A DNA stretch of 5,411 nucleotides. Origin: Thermoplasmata archaeon. Its GTDB lineage: Archaea; Thermoplasmatota; Thermoplasmata; Thermoplasmatales; Thermoplasmataceae. Below the pieces are notes generated by a model. The model did not search any database. It was given only the letters and a program-made list of their open reading frames with translations, and had not been told where the DNA came from. Every line of letters begins with the position of its first letter. Positions within the stretch are counted from its first letter, which is position 1. The DNA lies in NCBI GenBank assembly GCA_021833045.1, contig JAKBGP010000152.1:1-5411 (forward strand), written 5' to 3'. Shown piece by piece: positions 1-5,411 of this stretch. Made by a program: the position numbers and the translations under genes.

Positions 1-103
1 GATTAAATATCTATTCAATAAAGCTAATCTAAATATAATACACAGGATATAACCATAGCTTAGAACCATAAAGAGAGCTAAAATTCAATTTCAATATTTG
101 TAG

Positions 104-108
104 AAAAA
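104..108 (-). terminator. Possible oligo-T terminator after the first MFS gene
   Basis: A run of five T on the minus strand lies about 46 bases past the transporter's stop codon, in a T-rich stretch. Archaeal termination commonly uses short oligo-T runs without a hairpin, so this is a reasonable but weak candidate. The rest of 1-153 is AT-rich, has frequent stops in all frames, and shows no gene I can support. Confidence 0.3.
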
Positions 109-153
109 TATTTTGGTTTTTGGAACCTATAAATGGAAATAGATTATATAATT

Positions 154-1398
154 TTAATCCTGTGGAAGAGGTAATTTCGATCTGGATAGATAAACGTTAA
201 GCAATATTCCTATTAATGAAAGGACTAGCATAATTAAAAACACACCATCCCACCCTAAATCGCTTATGAGTGATGAAGTTACAAACGGTCCTATTGCATC
301 CGCTGAATTAGATATAAGCCCCATTCCAAAAGCCCCTGCACTCATTATAGCCAAAGGAAATACATTTCCAGGTAGAGCCCAGTAATTTGGTGGAAACATC
401 ATCAGGAATCCATTAACCACAGCGGCAAATAGAAGATCATAATAGGAGAAACTTCCTATGACTATCATGAGAAGAATCCCAATGGCCATAAGAATATCAG
501 CAGAAGTCATTATTAAAAGTCTTGAATTCAGGATACCTCTGTTGGTTTTCTTTCCTTTTGCGAGATAATCTCCTAGAATCGCTCCGATAAATGCGGCTAC
601 AAATCCAGATAAACCCCAGGCAATTATAAGGTTGCTGGTTTGTGAACTTGAATAGCCAAGGTGATAAGAATATGAAGATAAATATCCACCAACGCTAAAC
701 AAAACCCACGTAAGCGGGAACTGGATCAATCCCATCAAGATTACCATGGGGTTTTTCCATGCGCTTTGATGATGTTCACCCTTTGCCTGAATTATGGCAT
801 CTCTCTGAGACTCAGAATCTCTTGCAAAAATGAAGTAGATCAGTGCACCTGCAACCATCACTATACCTGTAATGTAGTACGTTTCTTGCCATGAAAGTGC
901 AATAAGTGCTCCAGAGAGAATTCCACCAGCAGCACTACCAAGGCTTATGGCACCTAATGTAAAAGCAAGAGACCTAGCTCTCTCCCCTGCTGGAAACCAT
1001 CCAGCGAGCTGAATTGAAAACAGTGCAAGCATCATTATCATTAAACCCTGAAAGAAACGGAGTGCTATGAGCACATATGGATTGGGAAAGACGGGAATAA
1101 GAAACTGAGGCACTATGAGAAAAATCTGTGCAACAAGAACACCAGTTTTCAATTTTGTATCGAATATACCACCATGACCCAGAAAAAATGCTACAAATAA
1201 GCCAACAGAAAATGCATCAACACCGTATATAGATAGTGTACCGGAACTAATCCCAAAAGTGGATGCCATTTTTGTAGACATGATGCCGAATGCAGTCAGT
1301 GAGATAAAACTCGTAGTCATAAGAAGTCCTGCAATGCCTGCCATTATCCACCTATATAGCGATCTCTGATCATCCGTACCAACAGAATCTTCTTTCAT
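154..1398 (-). CDS. MFS transporter, 12 predicted membrane segments
   Basis: This is a 414-residue major facilitator superfamily permease of the usual length, acting in the cytoplasmic membrane. About twelve hydrophobic segments are visible, in two groups of six (roughly residues 17-192 and 216-406) separated by a hydrophilic loop at 193-215. The loop between segments 2 and 3 carries a degenerate motif A (GHGGIFDTKLKTG, 74-86), and the equivalent loop in the second half has GDYLAKGKK (276-284). Segment 4 holds a motif-B-like RFFQG (114-118), followed by FPAGERARS (135-143), a pattern common in organic-anion and related MFS families. The substrate cannot be read from the sequence; an organic acid or other small anion is possible. 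The start is supported by a TATA-like box centred about 25 bases upstream, suggesting a leaderless mRNA. It is divergent from the acyl-CoA synthetase gene, so joint regulation is conceivable. The MFS call is firm; the subfamily is uncertain. Confidence 0.9.
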   Translation of the reverse strand: MKEDSVGTDDQRSLYRWIMAGIAGLLMTTSFISLTAFGIMSTKMASTFGISSGTLSIYGVDAFSVGLFVAFFLGHGGIFDTKLKTGVLVAQIFLIVPQFLIPVFPNPYVLIALRFFQGLMIMMLALFSIQLAGWFPAGERARSLAFTLGAISLGSAAGGILSGALIALSWQETYYITGIVMVAGALIYFIFARDSESQRDAIIQAKGEHHQSAWKNPMVILMGLIQFPLTWVLFSVGGYLSSYSYHLGYSSSQTSNLIIAWGLSGFVAAFIGAILGDYLAKGKKTNRGILNSRLLIMTSADILMAIGILLMIVIGSFSYYDLLFAAVVNGFLMMFPPNYWALPGNVFPLAIMSAGAFGMGLISNSADAIGPFVTSSLISDLGWDGVFLIMLVLSLIGILLNVYLSRSKLPLPQD

Positions 1399-1400
1399 TT

Positions 1401-1427
1401 TTAAATATACTATTTCTTGATATTTAA
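1401..1427. repeat. 8-bp inverted repeat in the MFS promoter
   Basis: TTAAATAT at 1401-1408 is perfectly mirrored by ATATTTAA at 1420-1427, with an 11-base spacer; the half-sites are 19 bases apart centre to centre. The upstream arm is also the likely TATA box of the minus-strand MFS gene, and the other arm lies just before its start codon. The geometry, about two helical turns, would suit a dimeric regulator that blocks the promoter. The region is very AT-rich, so chance is a real alternative. Confidence 0.4.
1420..1427 (-). promoter_or_regulatory. TATA-like box of the first MFS gene
   Basis: On the minus strand this reads TTAAATAT and spans positions -29 to -22 relative to the ATG at 1398. 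That is the archaeal TATA-box distance from a transcription start, which would place the start at or very near the ATG, giving a leaderless message. There is no Shine-Dalgarno sequence before the ATG, which agrees. Confidence 0.55.
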
Positions 1428-1495
1428 GTTCAGTACCTATTATATCAGTTTTATAAGTCTTAATATAATAAAATCAATATAAACTAACATAAGAG

Positions 1496-1506
1496 TTAAA
1501 ATTATA
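1496..1506 (+). promoter_or_regulatory. TATA-like box of the acyl-CoA synthetase gene
   Basis: TTAAAATTATA is centred about 27 bases upstream of the ATG at 1528, again the spacing expected for a leaderless archaeal transcript. No Shine-Dalgarno sequence precedes the ATG. The spacing favours the start at 1528 over the next in-frame ATG at 1558. Confidence 0.5.
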
Positions 1507-1527
1507 CATGAGTATAGTGTAAATGAA

Positions 1528-3228
1528 ATGGAAGACGAGACATCAATATTGCAGCATATGGAAGAATTATGGAAAAAGAATTATCCAGGAGGGACAAGAC
1601 GCGAATTGAGCATCCCCGAAAGAACACTCTATTCAGTCTTGCAGGATGTTGTATTAAGGAATCCGAATAAGATATCACTAAAGTTTATTGGAAAACAGTA
1701 CACGTTCTCAGAACTGAAAGATATGGTTGATGATGCAGCAGAATTTTTGAAGGCAAATGGGATAAAACCCAGTGATAGAGTGGGCATAATGTTGCCAAAT
1801 TCTCCTGCATATGTGATTATGTTCTTTGCTATTTGCAAGATAGGAGCTGTAGTAGTCCAAATAAACCCACTCTATACAAGCTTTGAAATCAGTAATGAAC
1901 TATCTGATTCTGGTTCAGATGTCATAATTACCCTTGATGATTTTTACGAAAGGGTTGCAACACTTTATAAGAAATATCTAAACAAGATAATTATCTGTAA
2001 AATTCAGGATTACCTTCCAGGTGCAATAAGGGGTTTATACAATTTAGGGAGAGTGTTTAAAAAAGGCAAGGTAAAAATTCAGCTAAACAAGGATATAATT
2101 CTATATAAATTCTATAAAAAGGGAAAAATAGAAAATGGAGAAGCAAAGATAGAACCTTCAACAACACCAGCCATAATACAGTATACTGGTGGAACAACAG
2201 GGACGCCAAAGGGTGCAATCTTAACACATCAGAATTTAATCTCCAATATATATCAGATCAATGAATGGGTTCCTGAAAACTATAAAAAAAATGCAGAGGT
2301 CCTTGCTGCTATCCCATTTTTTCATGTCTATGGTATGATGACAGCTATGCTTTTTCCAATTTTTAACGGAATGCCCATAACAATTATACCGGACCCAAGA
2401 AATACAAAACTTATAATCAGTACTATGAAAAAAGGAAAAAATATTACATTCCCTGGAATTCCAACAATGTATCATTCCATAATGAAAAACCTTAAGGGAG
2501 ATAAAAAGGCCCTGTCAAACACTTCATTGCTTTTTTCAGGTGCAGCTCCTATGCCAGAGGAACTAGAAAGTCAGTTCACTTCCCTTACGAATATCATAAT
2601 AATAGAAGGATATGGCTTATCTGAATCTTCACCTGTTGTTACTATAACCCCTGTAGATCCTTCAAAGAGAAAGAGAGGAACAGTTGGATTCCCGATCCCA
2701 AATACATCAATCAGGATTGTAGATATTGAAACTGGAACCAAAGTTATAGATATGGGGGAATCTGGAGAAATAACGGTAAAGGGCCCGCAGGTCATGCTTG
2801 GTTATCTGAATAAGAAAGAAGAAACTGATCAGGTGCTTCGCGATGGATGGCTATACACTGGTGACATAGGGTTTGTAGATGAGGAGGGATACATTCATAT
2901 AATAGACAGAAAGAAAGATATGATAATCGCTGGTGGATATAATATATATCCTAGAGAGATCGAAGAAGTATTACTTAAGAATGGGAAAATTGAAGATGCT
3001 GCTGTCATAGGAATAAAGGATCCGCATCGTGGAGAAACGGTTAAAGCTTATATTGTGCTCAAGAAAGACCAGAATTTAACTGAAAAAGAGGTGATTTCAT
3101 ATTGCTCGGAGAAACTGGCAATTTACAAAATACCAAAGCGCGTTGAATTTGTAGACTCACTTCCTAAAAGTCTTGTGGGAAAAGTGCTGAGAAGAGAATT
3201 AGTGGAGAGAAATGAAAGAAGGACATAA
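1528..3228 (+). CDS. Long-chain-type acyl-CoA synthetase (AMP-forming)
   Basis: This 566-residue ANL-superfamily enzyme activates a carboxylic acid with ATP to an acyl-adenylate and transfers the acyl group to CoA, probably in the cytoplasm. All core motifs are intact: the phosphate-binding loop YTGGTTGTPKG (219-229), IPFFHVYGM (262-270), EGYGLSESSP (360-369), YTGDIG (443-448), the hinge and A8 region starting DRKKDMIIAGGYNIYPRE (460-477), and the C-terminal PKSLVGKVLRREL (546-558), whose Lys552 matches the adenylation lysine. Length and the long insert before the phosphate loop (about 160-205) resemble FadD/LcfB long-chain ligases rather than acetyl-CoA synthetase, so a medium- or long-chain fatty acid is the likeliest substrate, though chain length cannot be read. 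There is no signal peptide. The start at 1528 has no in-frame ATG upstream before the stop at 1480 and fits a leaderless promoter. It is divergent from an MFS gene and convergent with tRNA-Ser. A role in fatty-acid use or acyl-CoA recycling is inferred. Confidence 0.93.
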   Translation: MEDETSILQHMEELWKKNYPGGTRRELSIPERTLYSVLQDVVLRNPNKISLKFIGKQYTFSELKDMVDDAAEFLKANGIKPSDRVGIMLPNSPAYVIMFFAICKIGAVVVQINPLYTSFEISNELSDSGSDVIITLDDFYERVATLYKKYLNKIIICKIQDYLPGAIRGLYNLGRVFKKGKVKIQLNKDIILYKFYKKGKIENGEAKIEPSTTPAIIQYTGGTTGTPKGAILTHQNLISNIYQINEWVPENYKKNAEVLAAIPFFHVYGMMTAMLFPIFNGMPITIIPDPRNTKLIISTMKKGKNITFPGIPTMYHSIMKNLKGDKKALSNTSLLFSGAAPMPEELESQFTSLTNIIIIEGYGLSESSPVVTITPVDPSKRKRGTVGFPIPNTSIRIVDIETGTKVIDMGESGEITVKGPQVMLGYLNKKEETDQVLRDGWLYTGDIGFVDEEGYIHIIDRKKDMIIAGGYNIYPREIEEVLLKNGKIEDAAVIGIKDPHRGETVKAYIVLKKDQNLTEKEVISYCSEKLAIYKIPKRVEFVDSLPKSLVGKVLRRELVERNERRT

Positions 3229-3276
3229 CCATCATTTATAGTTTCGTGTAAAAGGTACAGTTATTGTAGATTAACT

Positions 3277-3299
3277 TCTAATAAAAAATTATCATTAGA
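3277..3299 (-). terminator. tRNA-Ser 3' trailer with T6 run
   Basis: Directly after the mature tRNA end the minus strand has a six-T run (3288-3283) flanked by a 6-bp inverted repeat (TCTAAT at 3277-3282, ATTAGA at 3294-3299). The T run is a plausible terminator for the small-protein/tRNA transcript. The arms could form a weak AT-rich stem with the T run in its loop. On the plus strand the element offers an A run, so it would not obviously stop transcription from the acyl-CoA synthetase gene. Confidence 0.5.
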
Positions 3300-3382
3300 C
3301 GCGAGGAGTGGGATTCGAACCCACGCTTTCCATAGGAAAAACAGCTTAGCAGGCTGCCGCCGTACCGCTGGGCCATCCTCGC
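3300..3382 (-). tRNA. trnS: tRNA-Ser, anticodon GCU
   Basis: The 83-base minus-strand sequence folds as a class II tRNA. The acceptor stem is GCGAGGA/TCCTCGC, the D stem GCC/GGC, the anticodon stem GCAGC/GCTGT (one G-U pair) with loop CTGCTAA, and the T arm GTGGG-TTCGAAT-CCCAC. A long variable arm is visible, with TTTCC pairing to GGAAA. The anticodon is GCT (3350-3348), reading AGC and AGU. The long variable arm and the G discriminator base at 3300 are both serine identity features. CCA is not encoded and must be added after transcription. There is no intron. It lies eight bases past the stop codon of a small gene on the same strand, with no clear TATA box at the usual distance, so co-transcription is likely. 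Confidence 0.97.
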
Positions 3383-3390
3383 ATTTTTCA

Positions 3391-3552
3391 TTAATTGGAG
3401 AATCTTTCTCCAAGATCGTTTGCTATCTGCTCTAAAATATCCTCAAATTGTTCATTCTCAAGGTTGACAACTTCACCAGAAGGTAATGTTATCCTAGCCT
3501 GATATACGTCACCATCTTTGGATATTTCAACTTCTGCCAATCTATCCGCCAT
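3391..3552 (-). CDS. Small acidic hypothetical protein, 53 residues
   Basis: A short gene starts MADRLAEVEISKDGDVY and ends LGERFSN. I do not recognise a family. The product is very acidic (13 Asp/Glu against 4 Lys/Arg), with no membrane segment, signal peptide or Cys. The pattern suggests two or three beta strands (about residues 6-31, including YQARITLPSGEVVNL) followed by an amphipathic helix (about 33-50). Three things support it as a real gene: an in-frame ATG with a TATA-like box about 25 bases upstream, protein-like residue patterning, and the same orientation as the tRNA-Ser only eight bases downstream. The frame stays open for 14 codons above the ATG, to a TGA at 3597-3595, but with no ATG, GTG or TTG, so this start is preferred. 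A small soluble regulatory or binding protein is possible; function is unknown. Confidence 0.7.
   Translation of the reverse strand: MADRLAEVEISKDGDVYQARITLPSGEVVNLENEQFEDILEQIANDLGERFSN
3397..3411 (-). other. Perfect hairpin at the small gene/tRNA junction
   Basis: The last codons of the small gene contain GGAGAA-AGA-TTCTCC on the minus strand: a perfect 6-bp stem with a 3-base loop, ending just before the stop codon and 14 bases from the tRNA 5' end. There is no T run directly after it, so it does not look like a bacterial-type terminator. It might mark a processing or stability element in a joint transcript, or be a by-product of the LGERFSN coding sequence. Confidence 0.45.
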
Positions 3553-3573
3553 TAAACCTGTAATTAGATTACC

Positions 3574-3580
3574 TATAATA
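3574..3580 (-). promoter_or_regulatory. TATA-like box of the small gene (and probably tRNA-Ser)
   Basis: On the minus strand this reads TATTATA at positions -28 to -22 from the ATG at 3552, consistent with a leaderless start. It is the best visible promoter for the small-gene/tRNA unit. The only TATA-like stretch nearer the tRNA (TATTTTA, inside the small gene at about 3433-3439) is more than 50 bases above the tRNA 5' end and would need a leader of roughly 27 bases. Confidence 0.5.
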
Positions 3581-3635
3581 TTCTTTGGAACTCTTCAATG
3601 ATGATCTACCGGTTACAAGCTTTCCTATTGCCTAC

Positions 3636-3647
3636 AAAATATATATC
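3636..3647 (+). promoter_or_regulatory. TATA-like box of the second MFS gene
   Basis: AAAATATATATC lies 32 to 43 bases upstream of the ATG at 3679. It predicts a transcription start near 3667, giving a leader of about a dozen bases. A weaker TAAATA at 3650-3655 would instead give a leaderless start at 3679. Either choice puts transcription initiation downstream of the open-frame ATG at 3598, which argues against that longer start. Confidence 0.45.
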
Positions 3648-3678
3648 TCTAAATACAGTTTTGAAATACCTATGTCTC

Positions 3679-4935
3679 ATGAAAACTGAATTAAAAGCAC
3701 TTTCGAGTACTTCTCTTGCCCATCTATCAAACGATGGAGTGTTCCTGTTGTTTTCTTCCTTAATAGTGTATTATTCAGAACCATCCCTTGGTTTGAATAT
3801 AACAATTCTGGGTTATTTCGCAACTATATATGTTTTTGTTTCGGGAATACTTAGCATTCCAGTTGGTAGATGGTCAGATTCAGGTGATAGAGATCCGGAG
3901 CTCATGTCACTGGGAATACTCTTACTTGCCATATCGCTAGTTACATTTTCTATCCCGTTCCTTTTTTCATCATCTATGGCAATACTGACCAAATATCTTG
4001 TAGTTGGATTGGGTGCATTCATCCTCGGACTGGGGCAGGCATTTTATCATCCACTTGGTGCTGATATATTAAGATATTCACTTAAGGGAAGAGATTCATC
4101 ATTCTTACTTGGAATAAATGGTTCATTTGGTAGCATTGGAAGGGCTGTAATCCTCATTATAGTTGGTATTATGATAGTAGATTATGGAGCTTTTAGGGGA
4201 TTGTTCTATCTTTCTCTGTACTATTTCGTAGTTGCTATAGTCATTTACATAATGTCAAGAAATTTAAGAAAATCAGAAACTTACCGCGAAAAGAGAATGG
4301 AAGCTGTAATAGAGAGGAAAGAGCTTGTTAGGATGAAATCACTGCCAGGAGTTAGAGGATTTCTTGCCATATTGACAGTCACACTCTTTCTCAGGTCTGC
4401 CTTTCAGCTGGCAATCTCTACTTATGCATTTACATACATTGATGGAATCTTTAAAAGTAGCTTTTTGTCATTTTTATTCCTTGCGGTAGCTTTGGTAACA
4501 CCCATAGTAGGTCAACCTATATTCGGACAATTAACTAGAAGAAAAGGGGGAGATTTCACATTACTTTTTGCAGGCGTTCTATCATTGCTGGCTTTCCTTC
4601 CATTCCTTTATTTTTCACAGAATTATGTTCTATCTCTGATATTCTTTTCAATTTATGCCTTTGGAGCATTTACCGGTTTCCCATCAATTCTTGGTTTCCT
4701 GAATCAAAAAATACCGAAGGAAGTATCAACCAGGGCAAACACATGGGCGTGGGGTATAGGGAATACAGTTGGAGGAGCCTTTGGAATATTAATATTCACA
4801 ACTCTATTTGAGACGCTAAAAATTTCAATGGAATTATCATTTATCTTAATGCTTTCATTCCTTGTTCTTTCTATTATTACAAACATAATGATCAAGCCAT
4901 TTGCTAAGAAACTTCCATCCCAGATAACACAGTAA
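3679..4935 (+). CDS. MFS transporter, Fsr-like
   Basis: This 418-residue major facilitator permease has about twelve membrane segments, with a charged central loop at about residues 194-223. The N-terminal HLSNDG (15-20) and GLGQAFYHPLGAD (117-129) recall the H-x-x-ND and G-x-G-x-x-x-[YF]HP signatures of the fosmidomycin-resistance (Fsr) group of drug and metabolite exporters. Motif A appears in loop 2-3 as GRWSDSGDRDPELM (63-76), and a second-half counterpart is GQLTRRKGG (283-291). The substrate is unknown; efflux of a small organic compound is the family-based guess. The frame is open from an ATG at 3598, but the first 27 codons would have to contain the promoter and form an atypical N-terminus, while a start at Met28 (3679) gives the normal short lead into segment 1. 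There is no Shine-Dalgarno sequence. It is divergent from the small gene and followed by a T6 run, so it is probably monocistronic. Confidence 0.87.
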   Translation: MKTELKALSSTSLAHLSNDGVFLLFSSLIVYYSEPSLGLNITILGYFATIYVFVSGILSIPVGRWSDSGDRDPELMSLGILLLAISLVTFSIPFLFSSSMAILTKYLVVGLGAFILGLGQAFYHPLGADILRYSLKGRDSSFLLGINGSFGSIGRAVILIIVGIMIVDYGAFRGLFYLSLYYFVVAIVIYIMSRNLRKSETYREKRMEAVIERKELVRMKSLPGVRGFLAILTVTLFLRSAFQLAISTYAFTYIDGIFKSSFLSFLFLAVALVTPIVGQPIFGQLTRRKGGDFTLLFAGVLSLLAFLPFLYFSQNYVLSLIFFSIYAFGAFTGFPSILGFLNQKIPKEVSTRANTWAWGIGNTVGGAFGILIFTTLFETLKISMELSFILMLSFLVLSIITNIMIKPFAKKLPSQITQ

Positions 4936-4941
4936 TTTTTT
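4936..4941 (+). terminator. Oligo-T terminator after the second MFS gene
   Basis: Six T follow the TAA stop codon directly, and the next 40 bases are AT-rich. No hairpin precedes the run. This fits archaeal oligo-T termination and separates the transporter from the HMG-CoA reductase gene. Confidence 0.5.
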
Positions 4942-5013
4942 AAATCATTTATTAAATTGTTAAAATTCATATTTCTATAAGTTAAAGTGTAAAATGAAAA
5001 ACCAACCAAAGCG

Positions 5014-5020
5014 TTTAATA
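5014..5020 (+). promoter_or_regulatory. TATA-like box of the HMG-CoA reductase gene
   Basis: TTTAATA, preceded by a purine-rich AAAGCG that could serve as a BRE, lies 35 to 41 bases upstream of the ATG at 5055. It predicts transcription starting around 5041-5043 with a leader of about 12 bases. An AAGGT at 5041-5045 has Shine-Dalgarno-like spacing (nine bases) but would sit at the extreme 5' end of such a message, so its use is doubtful. Confidence 0.4.
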
Positions 5021-5054
5021 CGTTTTAGCTATTTTTGGAAAAGGTCTACATTTT

Positions 5055-5411
5055 ATGCCAGTAAAAAATTCAGAATTAAAAGGGTTTTACAAGAAGAGTA
5101 CAGAGGAAAGAATAGAGACTTTAAGGGATTACTGCCATCTTAACGATGAGGAAATATCAATTTTGAAGAACAACGGTTCTCTGAATCGGGAAACCGGAGA
5201 AAAACTGGTTGAAAATTATATTTCTAATATGGAAATTCCCATGGGAATTGCAACAAATTTTAGTATTAATGGAAGGGATTATCTTATTCCAATGGCCATA
5301 GAAGAGCCTTCTGTAATAGCAGCATGTTCAAACGGTGCAAGGATTGCAAGAATGGCAGGAGGATTCAGGGCCTATGCATCCTCATCTATTATGTATGGCC
5401 AGATACAGTTA
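5055..5411 (+). CDS. mvaA: HMG-CoA reductase, class II (3' end outside the window)
   Basis: The first 119 residues of hydroxymethylglutaryl-CoA reductase are present. The enzyme reduces HMG-CoA to mevalonate with two NAD(P)H, the committed step to the isoprenoid side chains of archaeal membrane lipids. The sequence follows the N-terminus of the Pseudomonas mevalonii class II enzyme closely: EIPMGIATNFSINGRDYLIP (60-79), then EEPSVIAACS (83-92), where Glu84 aligns with the catalytic Glu83, then GGFRAYASS (102-110). This helps exclude class I, whose N-terminal part differs and often carries membrane segments. The class II enzyme is known in Thermoplasmatales and is usually explained by transfer from bacteria. 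The cofactor-binding and remaining catalytic residues (Lys, Asp, His) lie beyond the window, so activity and NADH/NADPH preference cannot be judged. The start matches the family N-terminus and has no in-frame ATG nearby upstream. Confidence 0.95.
   Translation, partial: MPVKNSELKGFYKKSTEERIETLRDYCHLNDEEISILKNNGSLNRETGEKLVENYISNMEIPMGIATNFSINGRDYLIPMAIEEPSVIAACSNGARIARMAGGFRAYASSSIMYGQIQL

Noticed and set aside
51..80. Short repeats (AACCATA twice; TAGCT/AGCTA inverted) in the left edge
   Set aside because: Five to seven bases in AT-rich DNA are expected by chance, and nothing nearby gives them a role.
128..134. TATAAAT on the plus strand near the left edge
   Set aside because: It would only drive antisense transcription into the MFS gene's 3' end. 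No plus-strand gene follows.
1453..1499. Two similar stretches, ATAAGTCTTAA and ATAAGAGTTAA, in the divergent promoter region
   Set aside because: Nine of eleven matches in AT-rich sequence is weak, and only the first is near-palindromic; not enough to call an operator.
1508..1522. Tiny open frame ATG AGT ATA GTG TAA before the acyl-CoA synthetase gene
   Set aside because: Four codons, probably upstream of or at the transcription start, so unlikely to be in the mRNA as a leader peptide.
1629..2795. Three minus-strand open frames of 69-79 codons inside the acyl-CoA synthetase gene
   Set aside because: All lie antisense to an intact, motif-complete ANL enzyme and show no domain or promoter.
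3598..3678. N-terminal extension of the second MFS protein from the ATG at 3598 (27 extra codons)
   Set aside because: The segment contains the best TATA-like box for the gene and overlaps the region upstream of the divergent small gene. MFS proteins of this type normally begin about ten to twenty residues before membrane segment 1, as the ATG at 3679 gives.
3813..4022. Minus-strand open frame of 69 codons inside the second MFS gene
   Set aside because: It is antisense to a clear transporter gene with no supporting signal.
4704..5009. Minus-strand open frame of about 100 codons overlapping the end of the second MFS gene
   Set aside because: It is antisense to a well-supported membrane protein gene, has no recognisable protein pattern, and no start signal. 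It is a shadow of the opposite strand's codon pattern.
4994..5143. Plus-strand open frame of 49 codons starting MKNQPKRLIRF, overlapping the start of HMG-CoA reductase
   Set aside because: It runs into the reductase gene in another frame, spans the likely promoter, and its composition is that of AT-rich non-coding DNA.

Overview
The window is AT-rich archaeal chromosome, most likely from the Thermoplasmatales (Ferroplasma-, Cuniculiplasma- or Picrophilus-like). Three things point there. TATA-like boxes sit about 25 bases upstream of start codons with no Shine-Dalgarno sequence, as expected of leaderless archaeal transcripts. A class II HMG-CoA reductase begins at the right edge; archaea need this enzyme for isoprenoid lipids, and the class II form is known from Thermoplasmatales. 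The gene mix (MFS carriers, a FadD-type acyl-CoA ligase, a tRNA-Ser without encoded CCA) also fits a heterotrophic archaeon. The genus is an inference from composition and style, not from a database match.

Layout from left to right: a short non-coding edge (1-153); an MFS transporter on the minus strand (154-1398); a 129-base divergent promoter region; an acyl-CoA synthetase of the ANL superfamily on the plus strand (1528-3228); a convergent gap; tRNA-Ser(GCU) on the minus strand (3300-3382); eight bases upstream of it, on the same strand, a 53-codon acidic small protein gene (3391-3552); a second divergent promoter region (3553-3678); a second MFS transporter resembling the fosmidomycin-resistance (Fsr) group on the plus strand (3679-4935); an intergenic region with an oligo-T terminator and a promoter; and the first 119 codons of HMG-CoA reductase (5055 to the window end).

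The first transporter and the acyl-CoA ligase are divergently transcribed and could form an import-and-activate pair for a carboxylic acid, but nothing in the sequence proves this. The ligase (acyl-CoA metabolism) and HMG-CoA reductase (mevalonate pathway) both handle CoA thioesters but are separated by unrelated genes. The small protein and tRNA-Ser look like one transcription unit.

I see no mobile element, CRISPR array, defence system or other clearly new system. The least ordinary features are the small-protein/tRNA unit with a perfect hairpin at its junction, and an inverted repeat that includes the TATA box of the first transporter.
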